Origin: Cladopsammia gracilis
Taxonomy: Eukaryota > Cnidaria > Anthozoa > Scleractinia > Dendrophylliidae
Reading direction: 5' to 3'
NCBI GenBank assembly: GCA_022457155.1
Contig: JAJGOT010000002.1
Location: 2,352,501-2,416,500 of the forward strand
Length of the DNA: 64,000 nt
Under the pieces are notes generated by a model. It worked only from the letters and a program-made list of their open reading frames with translations, had not been told where the DNA came from and did not search any database. Below, in pieces: positions 16,946 to 26,539 of this stretch (the stretch's first letter is position 1; each line of letters begins with the position of its first letter). The position numbers and the translations under genes were made by a program.

Positions 16946-17895
16946 GTGAAGGCCGGTGGACTCAAAATCTGGCAAACGAATTACACCGGCCAATCAGGCG
17001 GCGCTTTCCAAAACGACGAGTCATGGCATATGGGATTGACAACATCTGGGCGGCTGATCTGGTCGAGATGGGGAAATTTTCAAGGTGGAATAAAGGGATC
17101 AGATACCTGCTGATGGTGATCGATGTTTTCTCAAAATTCGGTTGGATTCGCCCCCTGAAAGACAAGCGAGGTGAAAGAGTGGCTGATGCTTTTAAAGACA
17201 TATTTAAAACGAAGCGAAAACCGAAAATGCTTTGGACTGACAAAGGGTCTGAATTTTTCAATGGAACTATGAAGGACCTCCTGAGCGAGAATGGGGTAAA
17301 ATTGTATACAACGGAAAATGAAGAAAAAGCATCTGTTGTTGAGCGCTGGAACAGGTCTTTCAAGGAGAAACTCTTTAAAATGTTTTCTGCTAACAATAAT
17401 ACAATATACTGGGACCAACTGGGCAAATTAGTGGATCAATATAATCATCGTTTTCATTCGAGCATTCGGATGAGTCCCGCAGAGGCGAGCAAACAGGAAA
17501 ATGAGAAAAAGGTTTTTGCTAATCTTTTCGGTGACATGATTTATGCTAAACGCAACCCGGCAAAATTCAGGGTTGGCGACAGAGTCCGAATTTCAAAGTT
17601 TAAACGGCAATTATTTGACAAAGGTTTCACGCCGAACTGGACAGAAGAGATATTTGTGATTGACGAAATATTAAACACAAACCCTGTAACATATAAATTA
17701 GTCGATCTGTTGGGAGAAAAAATCACTGGATCATTTTACGAGGCGGAACTTCAAAGAACAACGCAAGATGTGTTTCAAATTGAAAAGGTTATTCGCCGCG
17801 ATAATAAGCGAAAACTCGCGCTTGTAAAATGGAAAAGTTATTCTGACAAATTTAATTCTTGGGTTCCATTGAACGATGTGGAAAAGCTTGGCTAA
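16942..17895 (+). CDS. Retroviral-type DDE integrase with chromodomain
   Basis: The catalytic residues are Asp in WAADLVEM, Asp in MLWTDKGSEFF and Glu in ASVVERWNRSFKEKL, with spacing typical of the rve fold. A C-terminal chromodomain (FQIEKVIRR...LALVKWKSY...NSWVPLNDVEKL) would read histone marks and steer insertion. The frame as listed begins at a non-ATG codon (TTG). The first ATG is at 17023, just before the first Asp, so the real start is uncertain and an N-terminal part may be lost. The enzyme makes the 6-bp duplication. It overlaps the end of the PLA2 frame. Confidence 0.92.
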   Translation: MSEGRWTQNLANELHRPIRRRFPKRRVMAYGIDNIWAADLVEMGKFSRWNKGIRYLLMVIDVFSKFGWIRPLKDKRGERVADAFKDIFKTKRKPKMLWTDKGSEFFNGTMKDLLSENGVKLYTTENEEKASVVERWNRSFKEKLFKMFSANNNTIYWDQLGKLVDQYNHRFHSSIRMSPAEASKQENEKKVFANLFGDMIYAKRNPAKFRVGDRVRISKFKRQLFDKGFTPNWTEEIFVIDEILNTNPVTYKLVDLLGEKITGSFYEAELQRTTQDVFQIEKVIRRDNKRKLALVKWKSYSDKFNSWVPLNDVEKLG

Positions 17896-18515
17896 AAAAG
17901 TCAATCATTAAGTTCCGCTGAAAAATTCTGGAAAATATTTTTTCTTGACTGAAAAAATATTCCGCTGAAAAATTCTGGAATATTCCGCTAAAATCTGGGG
18001 GAAATTCATTGAATTTCTCCCCTGAAAAACTGTCTAACGCGTTAGACAAAATTTTCATTTCTTCCCCGAAAAACTGGCTAATGCGTTAGCCAAAAAATTG
18101 ATCCAATTTCTCCCCCTGAAAAACTGTCAAACGCGTTAGCCAAAAAATTGATTCCCCGAAAAACTGGCGAAATAATATGCCTTCCACTCTTGTTTATCAC
18201 TCGGTTCCAGGACACGCCGATATTGGTTCAGTTTCCCACGCGTGGGAATATTTATTGTCTCATCACTTTTTATGACAACCATCAAAGAGTTAGCATTTGG
18301 ATTAAAAATAACATCTACACAATGGAACAAAGATAGTTTCCCACGCGTGGGAATCTTTATTGTGAGGAAAAATGCCGATTTTTGATTGGCCGCCATATGT
18401 CAACCTGGCAGCTGGGCAATTCGAAATGTCAGAATATGAATGTTTTACATTAATATTCACAAAGTCTGTTATTTCAAAACACCGCTTCGCTTCGCTTCAC
18501 TTCGCTTTGCTCGCT
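17896..18515. promoter_or_regulatory. Palindrome-rich control region
   Basis: There is no gene here. Two palindrome families sit around CG-centred cores. Family A is GTCTAACGCGTTAGAC (18032..18047, perfect), with imperfect relatives at 18076..18091 and 18126..18141. Family B is TTCCCACGCGTGGGAA (18233..18248 and 18338..18353, both perfect), embedded in a direct repeat of about 29 bp and followed each time by TTTATTG. Short AT-rich repeats with TTCCGCTGAAAAATTC lie upstream. The density of two-fold sites indicates dimeric protein binding. The helix-turn-helix proteins of this element are candidate binders. Confidence 0.75.
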
Positions 18516-18815
18516 TTACTTTCTTGCAATTCCCGGTGGATTTCCCAGAGAAGGCCACTGCTTTTGGAGTTCATTTTTGAGAATTTTGTGTTCCTCGTGG
18601 AGACCCAAAAATGACTCAAAGAGGAGTTCAACTGTGTCTTCGATTCGCTCAGCGTCGCTTTCTTCCGCCATCTCCGAATCAGAAACAATAAAATCCTCGT
18701 CTGAAATGGTGGGAGTTTCATCGTCGCTTCGCTCCGCTTCCTCTGAGCAAGAGAGACAATTTTCATTGTCGCTATCTTCACTCGCTTCATTGGAAAATGC
18801 TTTTTCAAGATCCAT
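18516..18815 (-). CDS. Small acidic Ser/Asp/Glu-rich protein
   Basis: The product is a 99-residue protein starting at 18815 in TAAAATG, immediately after the stop of the gene at 18817. Residues 10-55 are Ser/Asp/Glu-rich with Cys (SEDSDNENCLSCSEE). The C-terminal half may be a short helix (ELLFESFLGLHEEHKILKNE). It may be phosphorylated by casein kinase II because of the S-D/E-x-E runs. No family is recognised. Tight coupling to the previous gene supports reality despite low complexity. Confidence 0.55.
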   Translation of the reverse strand: MDLEKAFSNEASEDSDNENCLSCSEEAERSDDETPTISDEDFIVSDSEMAEESDAERIEDTVELLFESFLGLHEEHKILKNELQKQWPSLGNPPGIARK

Positions 18816-18816
18816 T

Positions 18817-19353
18817 TTATTTCCAATGACATTTTTTGAAGATGGTTTGGATTATTTTTTCTTGTTCCTCCCGTCTTGATGGAAGTTTGAGCAGTTTGAA
18901 ATCATCTTCATTGGGGTTGAAACCGTTCTTCTTCAACAGGGCGAAAAGAACAATTAAGAAACTTTTTTCTGCTGAGATGAAGGTCATCATATGCCAGTGA
19001 GAAATATTTAAAATTGTCGATGAGGAACTTCTCCAGGTGTTCATAGTCATTGCCGTCGTGGTCTGTTATGTGATTAAAAATTGAGTGATCGTTGCCATTG
19101 ATTTTTTTCCACTTGGAAGCTTTGACGAAATTCCTGACTTTTTTTCTTGTGATTTCGTCACGGGGAATTTGGGAGAGAATTTGTTCTTGATAAAATTCGA
19201 GATCTTTGAGTGGAATTTGATTTTTCCCCTGATTTTTTCGGATGATATTTTTGAAATGTTCCAGCCTGGGATTTTTGTGACACTGCCATGTTGTGCGGGT
19301 TTCTTGAATAATTTCAGGAGTGAAATTGATTTCTTCTTCTTCGGAATCAGACA
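18817..19353 (-). pseudogene. Unknown accessory protein, one frameshift
   Basis: The start is set at 19353 (MSDSEEEE, AAAATG context); upstream codons lie in the terminal module. The first frame has CHKNPRLEHFKNIIRKNQGK and a segment DHSIFNHITDHDGNDYEHLE, then ends abnormally. The neighbouring frame continues with matching spacing (FLIVLFALLKKNGFNPNEDDF) to 18817. The switch lies near 18960. It reads as one protein of about 180 residues broken by an indel. The function is unknown. It is the outermost gene on the right and its first bases lie about 70 bp from the terminal repeat. Confidence 0.6.
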
Positions 19354-19423
19354 TTTTCTTTCCGGGAGAGAATTTTTTTCTCCAATTCTGCTCCGGAAGA
19401 AGGAAAAAAGTTCTGCTAAATTT

Positions 19424-19720
19424 AGTAGAAGTGTATAGGGAATACTGGCTCACTCTCTGTTTTACGCTGGTTCGAAGCGTTTCTCATTGCGCTCCTTTTC
19501 CCAGATGATCAGAACCTATTTCTCACAAATTGCAACGTTTTTTCCGCGCCCACAATAGACAATGAGAAACGAGTCTAACCAGCGTAAAACGGGAGTGAAT
19601 TAATTCAATTGAGAATCGCTTCGAACCAGTGTAAAACAGGGAGTGAATTAATTCAATTGAGAATCGCTTCGAACCAGCGTGAAACAGAGAATGAGCCAGT
19701 ATTCCCTATACACTTCTACT
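19424..19720. repeat. Right terminal module, 297 bp, direct copy of the left
   Basis: It is nearly identical to 664..961, with one fewer T in a run and about three substitutions, and it lies in the same orientation. Because the module is palindromic at its edges, the element still ends in CT and starts in AG. The asymmetric interior (one box forward, three in reverse) shows that the outer modules are direct, whereas the adjacent 22 bp at 19402..19423 is inverted relative to 968..989. Confidence 0.92.
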
Positions 19721-19726
19721 GAAACC
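19721..19726 (+). repeat. Right 6-bp target-site duplication (GAAACC)
   Basis: It matches 658..663 exactly, and the DIRS reverse transcriptase frame resumes directly after it. Confidence 0.93.
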
Positions 19727-20930
19727 GGGGTGTTTCATGGCCTTCGTTGATCTTAGGGATGCCTATTACACGGTGCCAATTCATTCTGATCACCAGAAAT
19801 ATCTGAAGTTTATGTTTAATGGCACTTTATACCAATATACATGTTTACCTAATGGGTTATCTAGTGCACCCCGTATTTTCACCAAATTGCTTAAGCCAGT
19901 GTACCCTACTTTGCACAATAAGGGCCATTGTAGCTCAGGATATATTGATGACTCGTACTTGCAGGGAGACACAGTGGAGGAGTGTCAACAAAATATCACG
20001 GACACTGCTTGTCTGTTTAGTCGGCCAGGGTTTCATATCCATCCCACCAAATCAGTGCTCACCCCTCCTTCATTCTAACATTCCTGGGTTTCATTCTTAA
20101 TTCATTGGAAATGACAGTTTCCCTGACTCAGGAAAAAGTTCAAAAGACCACTGGGGCATGTAGTGACCTACTGAACATGAGTAACCCTCCTATTTTTGAG
20201 GTTGCCAAGGTTATTGGCATCCTAGTGTCCAATTTCCCTGGGGTTGAACTCGGGCCCCTCCATTATCGCGCCCTGGAACATGATAAAACTAGTGCCCTCG
20301 CCGCTAATGCGGGGAACTATGAGGCCTCTTTGCATCTTTCTGATACATCAGTTGAGGAATTGCAGTGGTGGGATCACACATACCACATGGTTTGCCTAGT
20401 ATGATCGTACAGTCTGATGCATCAAAAATGGGGTGGGGCGCAGTATTTGAGGACCCAGAAATTGGAGGAAGGTGGATTGCCTCCCTTGGATTGGCCTCAA
20501 GTCATTTGGAGACAAGATTACAGGAGCCCACATTCAACTGCACCTTGATATCACTACTGCAGTTGCATATATTAACAACATGGGTGGTTCAAAATCACCA
20601 GAGTTTAATTGCTTAGCAAAACAAATGTGGAATTGGTCCATACAGCGGGATAATTGGATTTCTGCTGTTCATCTAGCTGGGAAATTAAATGTTAGGGCTG
20701 ATGCCTAATCCCGCCAATTCTCCGATAAACATGAGTGGACCTTGAATAGCAGTGTGTTTGAGGACATCTTATCCCAGTACCCTGAACTTAATATTGATCT
20801 GTTTGCCACCAGGCTTAATCATAAGCTGCCAACTTACTGCTCCTGGAAACCAGATTCAGGGTGCTCATATATTGACGCCTTTTCAGTAAACTGGGGTACT
20901 TACAACTTTTATGCATTCCCTCCATTTAGC
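19727..20930 (+). pseudogene. DIRS-type reverse transcriptase and RNase H, 3' part
   Basis: It continues the frame cut at 663. The first catalytic Asp is in MAFVDLRDAYYTVP, followed by NGLSSAPRIFTKLL and the catalytic YIDD box (GYIDDSYLQGD). Frames change near 20075 and 20400. RNase H follows with IVQSDASKMGWGAVF, an ITTAVAYINNMGG segment and AVHLAGKLNVRADA, and then a stop. A further segment (NIDLFATRLNHKLPTYCSW) is typical of the region after RNase H in these elements. Several frameshifts and stops make it non-functional. It shows the Maverick landed in an element that is itself decayed. Confidence 0.85.
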
Positions 20931-21123
20931 CTCAGAAGATCTCGCAGGATCGAGCCAAAGGGAATACTGATAGTACCCTTATGGCCAACAGTCATGGTTT
21001 CCGATGGTACTTCAACTGCTTTACAACCAACCTTGGATACTTCCCCCAGACAAACGACTGCTATTGCATCCAACACAGGTGCTACACCCACTGTGCAAGA
21101 AGTTAAACCTGATGGTGTGTCCA

Positions 21124-22094
21124 CTCTCCGGAGTTCCTTCCGAAAATTTAATGTTTCTCCAGAGGTCACAGACATCCTTATGGCTTCATGGCGAGCAGGA
21201 ACTCAAAAACAATACAAAACTTACCTGGAAAAATAGCTCTTGTTTTGTCATGAAAGGGAAGTCGATTACTGTTCACCACCGATCAGTGCTGCATTAGAAT
21301 TTCTAATGGGATTGTACGCTCAAGGCCTTGCCTATTCTACCCTGAACACTGCATGTTCTGCATTGTCTTCCACCCTTTGTATCATTGACTGTCAAAATTT
21401 TGGCTCTCACCCATTGGTTGTCCGATTTTTGAAAGGGGTCTTCGAGACACGTAAGCCAAAGCCAAAGCCAAAGTATGATGACATATGGGATGCTTCCAAA
21501 GTTCTAACCTATCTTAGTACGTTAAATCCTGTTAAGGAATTGCCACTGAAAGATTTGACACTGAAAGTACTTATGTTGCTGTTACTAGTCACTGGCCAGA
21601 AGGGACAATCGATCCATTTAATAAACCTTTCTGCTGTGAAGCTTACAGAATCAGCATGTCAATTCCAAATACTTGACCATACTAAAACGAGTAAGCCAGG
21701 ACACCCATCGACAAGTTTCACAATCTCTGAATTTGAGCAAAATCGCAGGATCTGCCCCCTGACTGCTCTCAAAGAGTATCTGGATCGCACTCAAGACCTT
21801 CGAAATGGTGAAAAGTGCCTATTCATCAGTTATGTAAACCACACCGAGCAGTCTCGAGGGACACAATTTCACGATGGGCTAAGACTGTGCTTGAAAGCTC
21901 AGGGATTGACTCTCACAAGTTCATTGCCCACAGTACAAGAGCAGCTGCTGCATCTAAAGCAAAGCAGAAGGATGTTTTCCTGGATGTTATTTTGGCACAT
22001 GTGGGCTGGAGCTCAGCTGAGACTTCGGAAATTTTATGATAAGCCTGTTATACCTGCCAACAATGTTATGGCATCTGCTATTTTGTCACAGTGA
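21124..22094 (+). pseudogene. DIRS tyrosine recombinase (integrase), frameshifted
   Basis: The N-terminal core-binding region (ASWRAGTQKQYKTYLEK) ends in a stop and continues in the next frame (SAALEFLMGLYAQGLAYSTLN). The catalytic region shows LVTGQKGQSIHLI, where an Arg is expected and Lys is present. HSTRAAAASKAKQKDV and HVGWSSAET follow in a shifted frame, with the Tyr candidate in KFYDKPVIP. This enzyme replaces the DDE integrase in DIRS-type elements. At least two frame breaks are visible and the listed span ends at TGA 22094. Confidence 0.82.
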
Positions 22095-22290
22095 TTAACT
22101 CTTTACCTTAAAGATTGCATCTTTTCCTTGTATTTGTTGTTGTTACATTTTAGCCTTGTTGTTGTTACAGTTTTGTTAGGCCAGTCATACACCATGTTTT
22201 GATGTAGGTGGACTATTGATTAAATACACTGGTTGTCCTATCCACACTACTCTTCTTTTTGCGTGGGTGTTCCAAGGCTTTAAAGTCTCA

Positions 22291-22645
22291 TGGGATCTCC
22301 TGTCTCTTAGTCACGTGATAGAATAGTAAAATTAAACGAAACTTACCTTAAGTTGAAGTTTGATTGAAATTCTATCGCGTGACGTAGAGAGGGAGGAGAT
22401 CAAATGCCCACCCTTTGTTCCCTCCCAGTTGGAACATCATCCTGTGGGATACATAAGTTGCTGTATCCTTTTGGTTTACTATGGGTTGTACATGTTCTTA
22501 CTTGTCACACCACTCTTCTTTAAAAAATGTCCTAGCGCTTGCGCTGTGCTATCTCATGTGATCTCCCTCTCTACGTCACGCAATAGAATTTCAATCAAAC
22601 TTCAACTTAAGGTAAGTTTCGTTTAATTTTACTATTTTACCAGAG
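22291..22645. repeat. Long inverted repeat at the DIRS 3' side
   Basis: An arm at about 22311..22405 is matched in reverse by 22557..22645 (shared core CTTACCTTAAGTTGAAG), enclosing about 150 bp. A third related segment near 22291..22325 (GGGATCTCCTGTCTCTTAG) is itself partly complementary to 22369..22402. Position after the recombinase and nested symmetry suit the inverted termini and internal complementary region of a DIRS element. A foldback MITE inserted there is the alternative. Confidence 0.6.
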
Positions 22646-22668
22646 TTTTTAAAATAGAAGGGCACGAA

Positions 22669-22893
22669 ATGGTGAACGTGCCAAAGGATGTGGTAGCGAA
22701 TCTGAATGCTGAGATGGCCAATCTCAACAGACAGGTTGAAGAAAAAAGCCAGCTTGTCTGCGGTCTACTACAGAAAGCCATGGCAAGGGAGAAAGAGTTG
22801 ACCCTTGCCAAAAAGGCTACCGAAGGCCACAACAAGGGTAAACTGATCCATGAAGTTGGCCCCCATCAGCGGTACAGGAAAATTGCTGACTTC
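22669..22893 (+). CDS. Candidate host exon, coiled coil
   Basis: The sequence starts MVNVPKDVVANLNAEMANLN and reads as a heptad-rich coiled coil of about 50 residues. It then has a basic end (KGKLIHEVGPHQRYRKIADF) that runs directly into a splice donor (CAG|GTAATA). The ending resembles that of the exon at 31103..31291 (KGKKIQEVNERQARRKLAGM, then GTAATT), so both may be exon copies of one multicopy gene. No acceptor was confirmed. Confidence 0.4.
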
Positions 22894-22899
22894 AGGTAA

Positions 22900-25600
22900 T
22901 ATATAGTTTATAGTTTGAGTGGGAGGGCCGAATGGGGAAATACTTGGATCACGGTCATGGCAAGGTCCTTGTGCCATGACCATAAGTCAAATATTTTCCC
23001 ATCTGGCCCAACCTAACTCAAGCCAATAAGTAACTAGTGGATTTCTAAAGGAAAATTTGCTTTCACTTTGTTCATTATCATTGTTTAGTTTTAAGTCAAA
23101 ATTAAGATGTTATGCAGAGATAAAATTATTAGAAATCATGTTGTGCCATATATGCATCTCTAGCAGGGCCGTACAGCATTTTCAGCTCCACTCTTGTTAA
23201 TGCAAGGAGGCAGTTGAACATTTCTGAGACATGGGCTTGTTCCAAAGACCCTAATCGTGTAGGAAAAGGACACTGAAGTGGTACATGAAGTTAACTTGAC
23301 TCCAGGTACAACAAAATACTAAACAATAACATTTCAATAACATGAAATTGACCTGTAAATCATTGAATAATCACCAGCATGATTTCTACAATATTAAAAA
23401 TAAAATATTAACTGTCTTTAAAGACAAAAAGGAAACAAAAACTAATACAAGACGGCTTAAATGATTAAATTTTAATTGTCTAGTAATTCTTTGTCAGTCA
23501 TTATGACAGATTGAAATACTATTACCCAATAGGGGCGAGGAAAATGTAAACAATGAGTAAGTCTGTGAGTATTACTTTAAAACCATTGAATAAGATTTTA
23601 ATATTCCAATACATTATTTCCCTGTCATTTTAACTGTTTCAGTCATAAACACTGAAGCAGTGCAACACACTCTGTATTATTCTACGTGTTCTGCTGTCCT
23701 TACAATTATTACTGTAAGATGATGCAGTAATGGAATAATAAATTATTGTTTGCTTTGTCCTCTTTGTGCTAGGGAGCACATAAGGCCATAGTTTCTGCAG
23801 CTACAGTCATTTTATGTGGCCGGTGTGATGGGAAAGGAACCGGGCAACAATGGAATTAATTATTGTTTGAATAGTGGAAAAATAAACAATTTAAGCTAAC
23901 TTGTTACTTTAATTACACCAGCAAATGATAATCTGTCTCATCAAACAAGACCACCTTCCGTAAATGTGGAAAAGAGTAGCTCAAAGTTCTCATGGCTCCC
24001 ACATGATGAACAGCTCAACATTCAAAAGCTTGTGAACATATTGGACCATTTGAACATATTGGGCAAGGGATCTGCTATCAATGAAGGGTCCAGGGTATGA
24101 TGCACCGAAACCATACATACATGTAATGGTATATCACTGCCCAAGCTTACTTCGCAGATGTGGAAACATCAAGATGTTTACTGGTCAAGGTAACACAACC
24201 TTCCTTGTGCAATTATATGTAGCAGAAAACTGTGAAACCAAATTGGTTGAAAAACATCAGGGTTTCCCGCCATTTATATTTACAGTCTTGTTGTGCTATG
24301 GGACAGACCCCTTTCCGCTCTGCAGTGTTGTTTTTCTGGAGGATGCTGTAGGTGATTAGTGGCTGATTCAAAGACAATAGCGCGACACAATTTTGACTCA
24401 CAGGGGCCAGTGTGTGTATTGACTGGTGACAAAATTTGTCTTTTGCCTCCCTTGACAGTCTACTTATTGTGCGTGGCTGTTGTTTTGAATTGGCCAATGA
24501 GAGTGCAGAATGTCACATGATCGTGGTCATGCTCCAGCGGCCGTATCCACAAATAGCCAAGCGCACGGGAAGATTGCAGAAAACTGAATATTATATGAAA
24601 TTTCTCCCCCTTAAAATTGCAGTGCGATTGCCGAGACGAGTCGATGTGATAGGAAATGTATGTGGCCTTATGGCTGTGGTGTTTTTATGGCGATTCGGTC
24701 CGTTGCATTTAACGCAGTATGGTGTTCGTATTTTTACCGCGAAAACAATCTTTGAAACGAAACTTTGCTTGTACATATCTGATAATAATATAATAGTAAT
24801 AATTTATTCACTTAATGTAGCGCCTTTTAACACTGGTTATCCTGGCCTAAAATTTGGTGTACGCATTTTTAAAAAAATTATCTTTGACCTATAAAAAAAT
24901 CGCTGCAATCCAAAAAAGTCCCTTCACCCATCAGTACTACCTTAACATTCTGTATCTGATCCTTATTATCTGGCCTCACAAAAAATAGAATTTGTGTGTG
25001 TAAGGTTAATAGTTTGCTATGTCAAGTCATCTGGCATAAATTGGGATATGAACTAGCGGCTTATATTTTAAATAAAGAACACATCATTTTAGAGAATTAG
25101 AAAAACCCCATTTCAAAGCTATACTTAATAAAATGAGGGCCAAAGGACATAATACAGTCTGTCGGGCAACGGGAAAAAGACCCTTCATGGCAATACAAAG
25201 ACAAGAGGTCCAAAAAAGCAACGAAAAAATGAGTCGAAATCATCAAAGAAAAGGAAATCACGTAACGATGCAAAAGAAGATAAAGTGCTTGCAAAGAAAC
25301 TCAAAGAAGATAAACGGGACAGTTCCATGAACTGCTCGTCAACAGACTCTCAACAGAGTGAGCTAAATGCACTTAATATGTAGGTATTAAAAATATTACT
25401 ACAATGATATTAACAAATACTTCAATAATACCACATACAATGTTGTTAACAGGGGTTTTTAACAAACTGAAACCAAAATCCCTGCCCCTCCCATGAAAAA
25501 AATGTAATTGATACTACCTCAGTTGCCTGTTTCTGGTACAGTGTTCGGTTAGGCCCTTCTTATAGATTATTTTTACGTGTCTCAATGGTTTAGTTTAGCT
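22900..25600. other. AT-rich intergenic or intronic DNA
   Basis: No gene can be supported. A segment at about 23919..24095 is open and exon-like (PSVNVEKSSSKFSWLPHDEQ) but lacks confirmed splice sites. The open frames at 24081..24359 and 24436..24894 show no recognised motif. Confidence 0.5.
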
Positions 25601-25807
25601 TTGTTATGTTGTATTTCAGAACTTGGGAAACTTGAAGGTTCGACAGCCATCAATGAGGCAAAAATCAAATGCAGTCTTTGCTGCAAGTCGTATTTGTTCA
25701 ACTTGATAGAACCATGACTGGAAAAATATCATTCTTTCAAAACAAGTACGTATTTCATGATAACATCAGTTGCCTTATGTTTAAAAAAAAGCAGTTTTCA
25801 AGTCTAT

Positions 25808-25913
25808 TTTAAGCCTGGTTTTCATGTCGGAAAAATCCCAGATGATCGGGAATCCCATTAGCAAAGTCCCCAATTGTATGGGATTTCCCCGACATTTGAA
25901 AACCAGGCTTAAA
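25808..25913. repeat. Short inverted-repeat element (MITE-like)
   Basis: AAGCCTGGTTTTC...ATGTCGG at the left is matched by CCGACAT...GAAAACCAGGCTT at the right, about 105 bp overall, with TTTT/AAAC flanks. It has no coding capacity. Classified by structure only. Confidence 0.65.
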
Positions 25914-26387
25914 CCCTGGCGTCGTTGACACTTTACGATTTCCTATTTTAATGACCTATAATCAGTGTAGGAGTTCATCTTTTCCAATTCAGTGAATGAG
26001 CTAATGATAACGCAAACTACCTCGCAGGTACTAAAAATCTAATACGTCATATCTTTTTTTTTTATTTCAGCTCATCAATGTGTCAAAAAAAGACAAGTTA
26101 AAGGAGTTAAAACATTGGATAACTTCTTTGGCAAAGCAGTTACACAATCTGTAGCTGCACATACAAGCTCTATTCAGACTGAGTCAAATGACCATGACCA
26201 AGATCAATATGACAGCGCTGATGCAGTGGTTTCAGAGAAGTAGAATTTTACAACAGTTGACCATAGTTTATTTATCTCTGTTTGTTTACTTCATTCATGT
26301 AGCTGATTTGTTGTTTATTGTTACAATGTAAACTTGGAACAGAGAAGACACTCTCTTTTGTCGTTTTCTCTACAGTCGAACTAATTG

Positions 26388-26421
26388 AGTCATGCCTTGG
26401 CTCAGCCAAGGCGATGACTCT
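26388..26421. repeat. Short hairpin
   Basis: GAGTCATGCCTTGGC and GCCAAGGCGATGACTC pair with one bulged base. It is isolated in non-coding DNA and its role is unknown. Confidence 0.5.
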
Positions 26422-26539
26422 ATAAAATGGGCTGCAATTTGTGAAAAAGTTGAGATTTTTCAAGTGGTTTATAGCCTGAGGCGAAGTGTTAGTGACGTCA
26501 TATCGTTGATATAGCAACTTCAAGCTCATGGATGATTGG

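Larger units (their letters stand above)
664..19720. mobile_element. Maverick/Polinton (adintovirus-like) integrated element, 19,057 bp
   Basis: The boundaries are fixed by the 6-bp duplication and by ends reading AG...CT, as in other Polintons. Recognisable genes are protein-primed PolB, DDE integrase with chromodomain, A32-like packaging ATPase, adenain-like protease, double jelly-roll major capsid, penton, pVI-like minor capsid and PLA2 capsid protein. This is the complete core set of the family. PolB carries a frameshift and a nonsense codon, and lesions also occur in the minor capsid gene, the PLA2 gene and two small genes. The element is inserted in a DIRS reverse transcriptase gene in the same orientation as its late block. 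Whether it descends from a virus or from a vertically carried transposon cannot be decided from one copy. Confidence 0.96.

Noticed and set aside
16942..17022. TTG as the integrase start
   Set aside because: Eukaryotic translation rarely starts at TTG. The segment is listed as coding because it resembles the usual region before the first Asp, but the true start is uncertain.
18480..18515. CRISPR-like or iteron-like CTTCGCTTCG repeats
   Set aside because: It is a short simple-sequence tract without spacers, at the end of an acidic gene.
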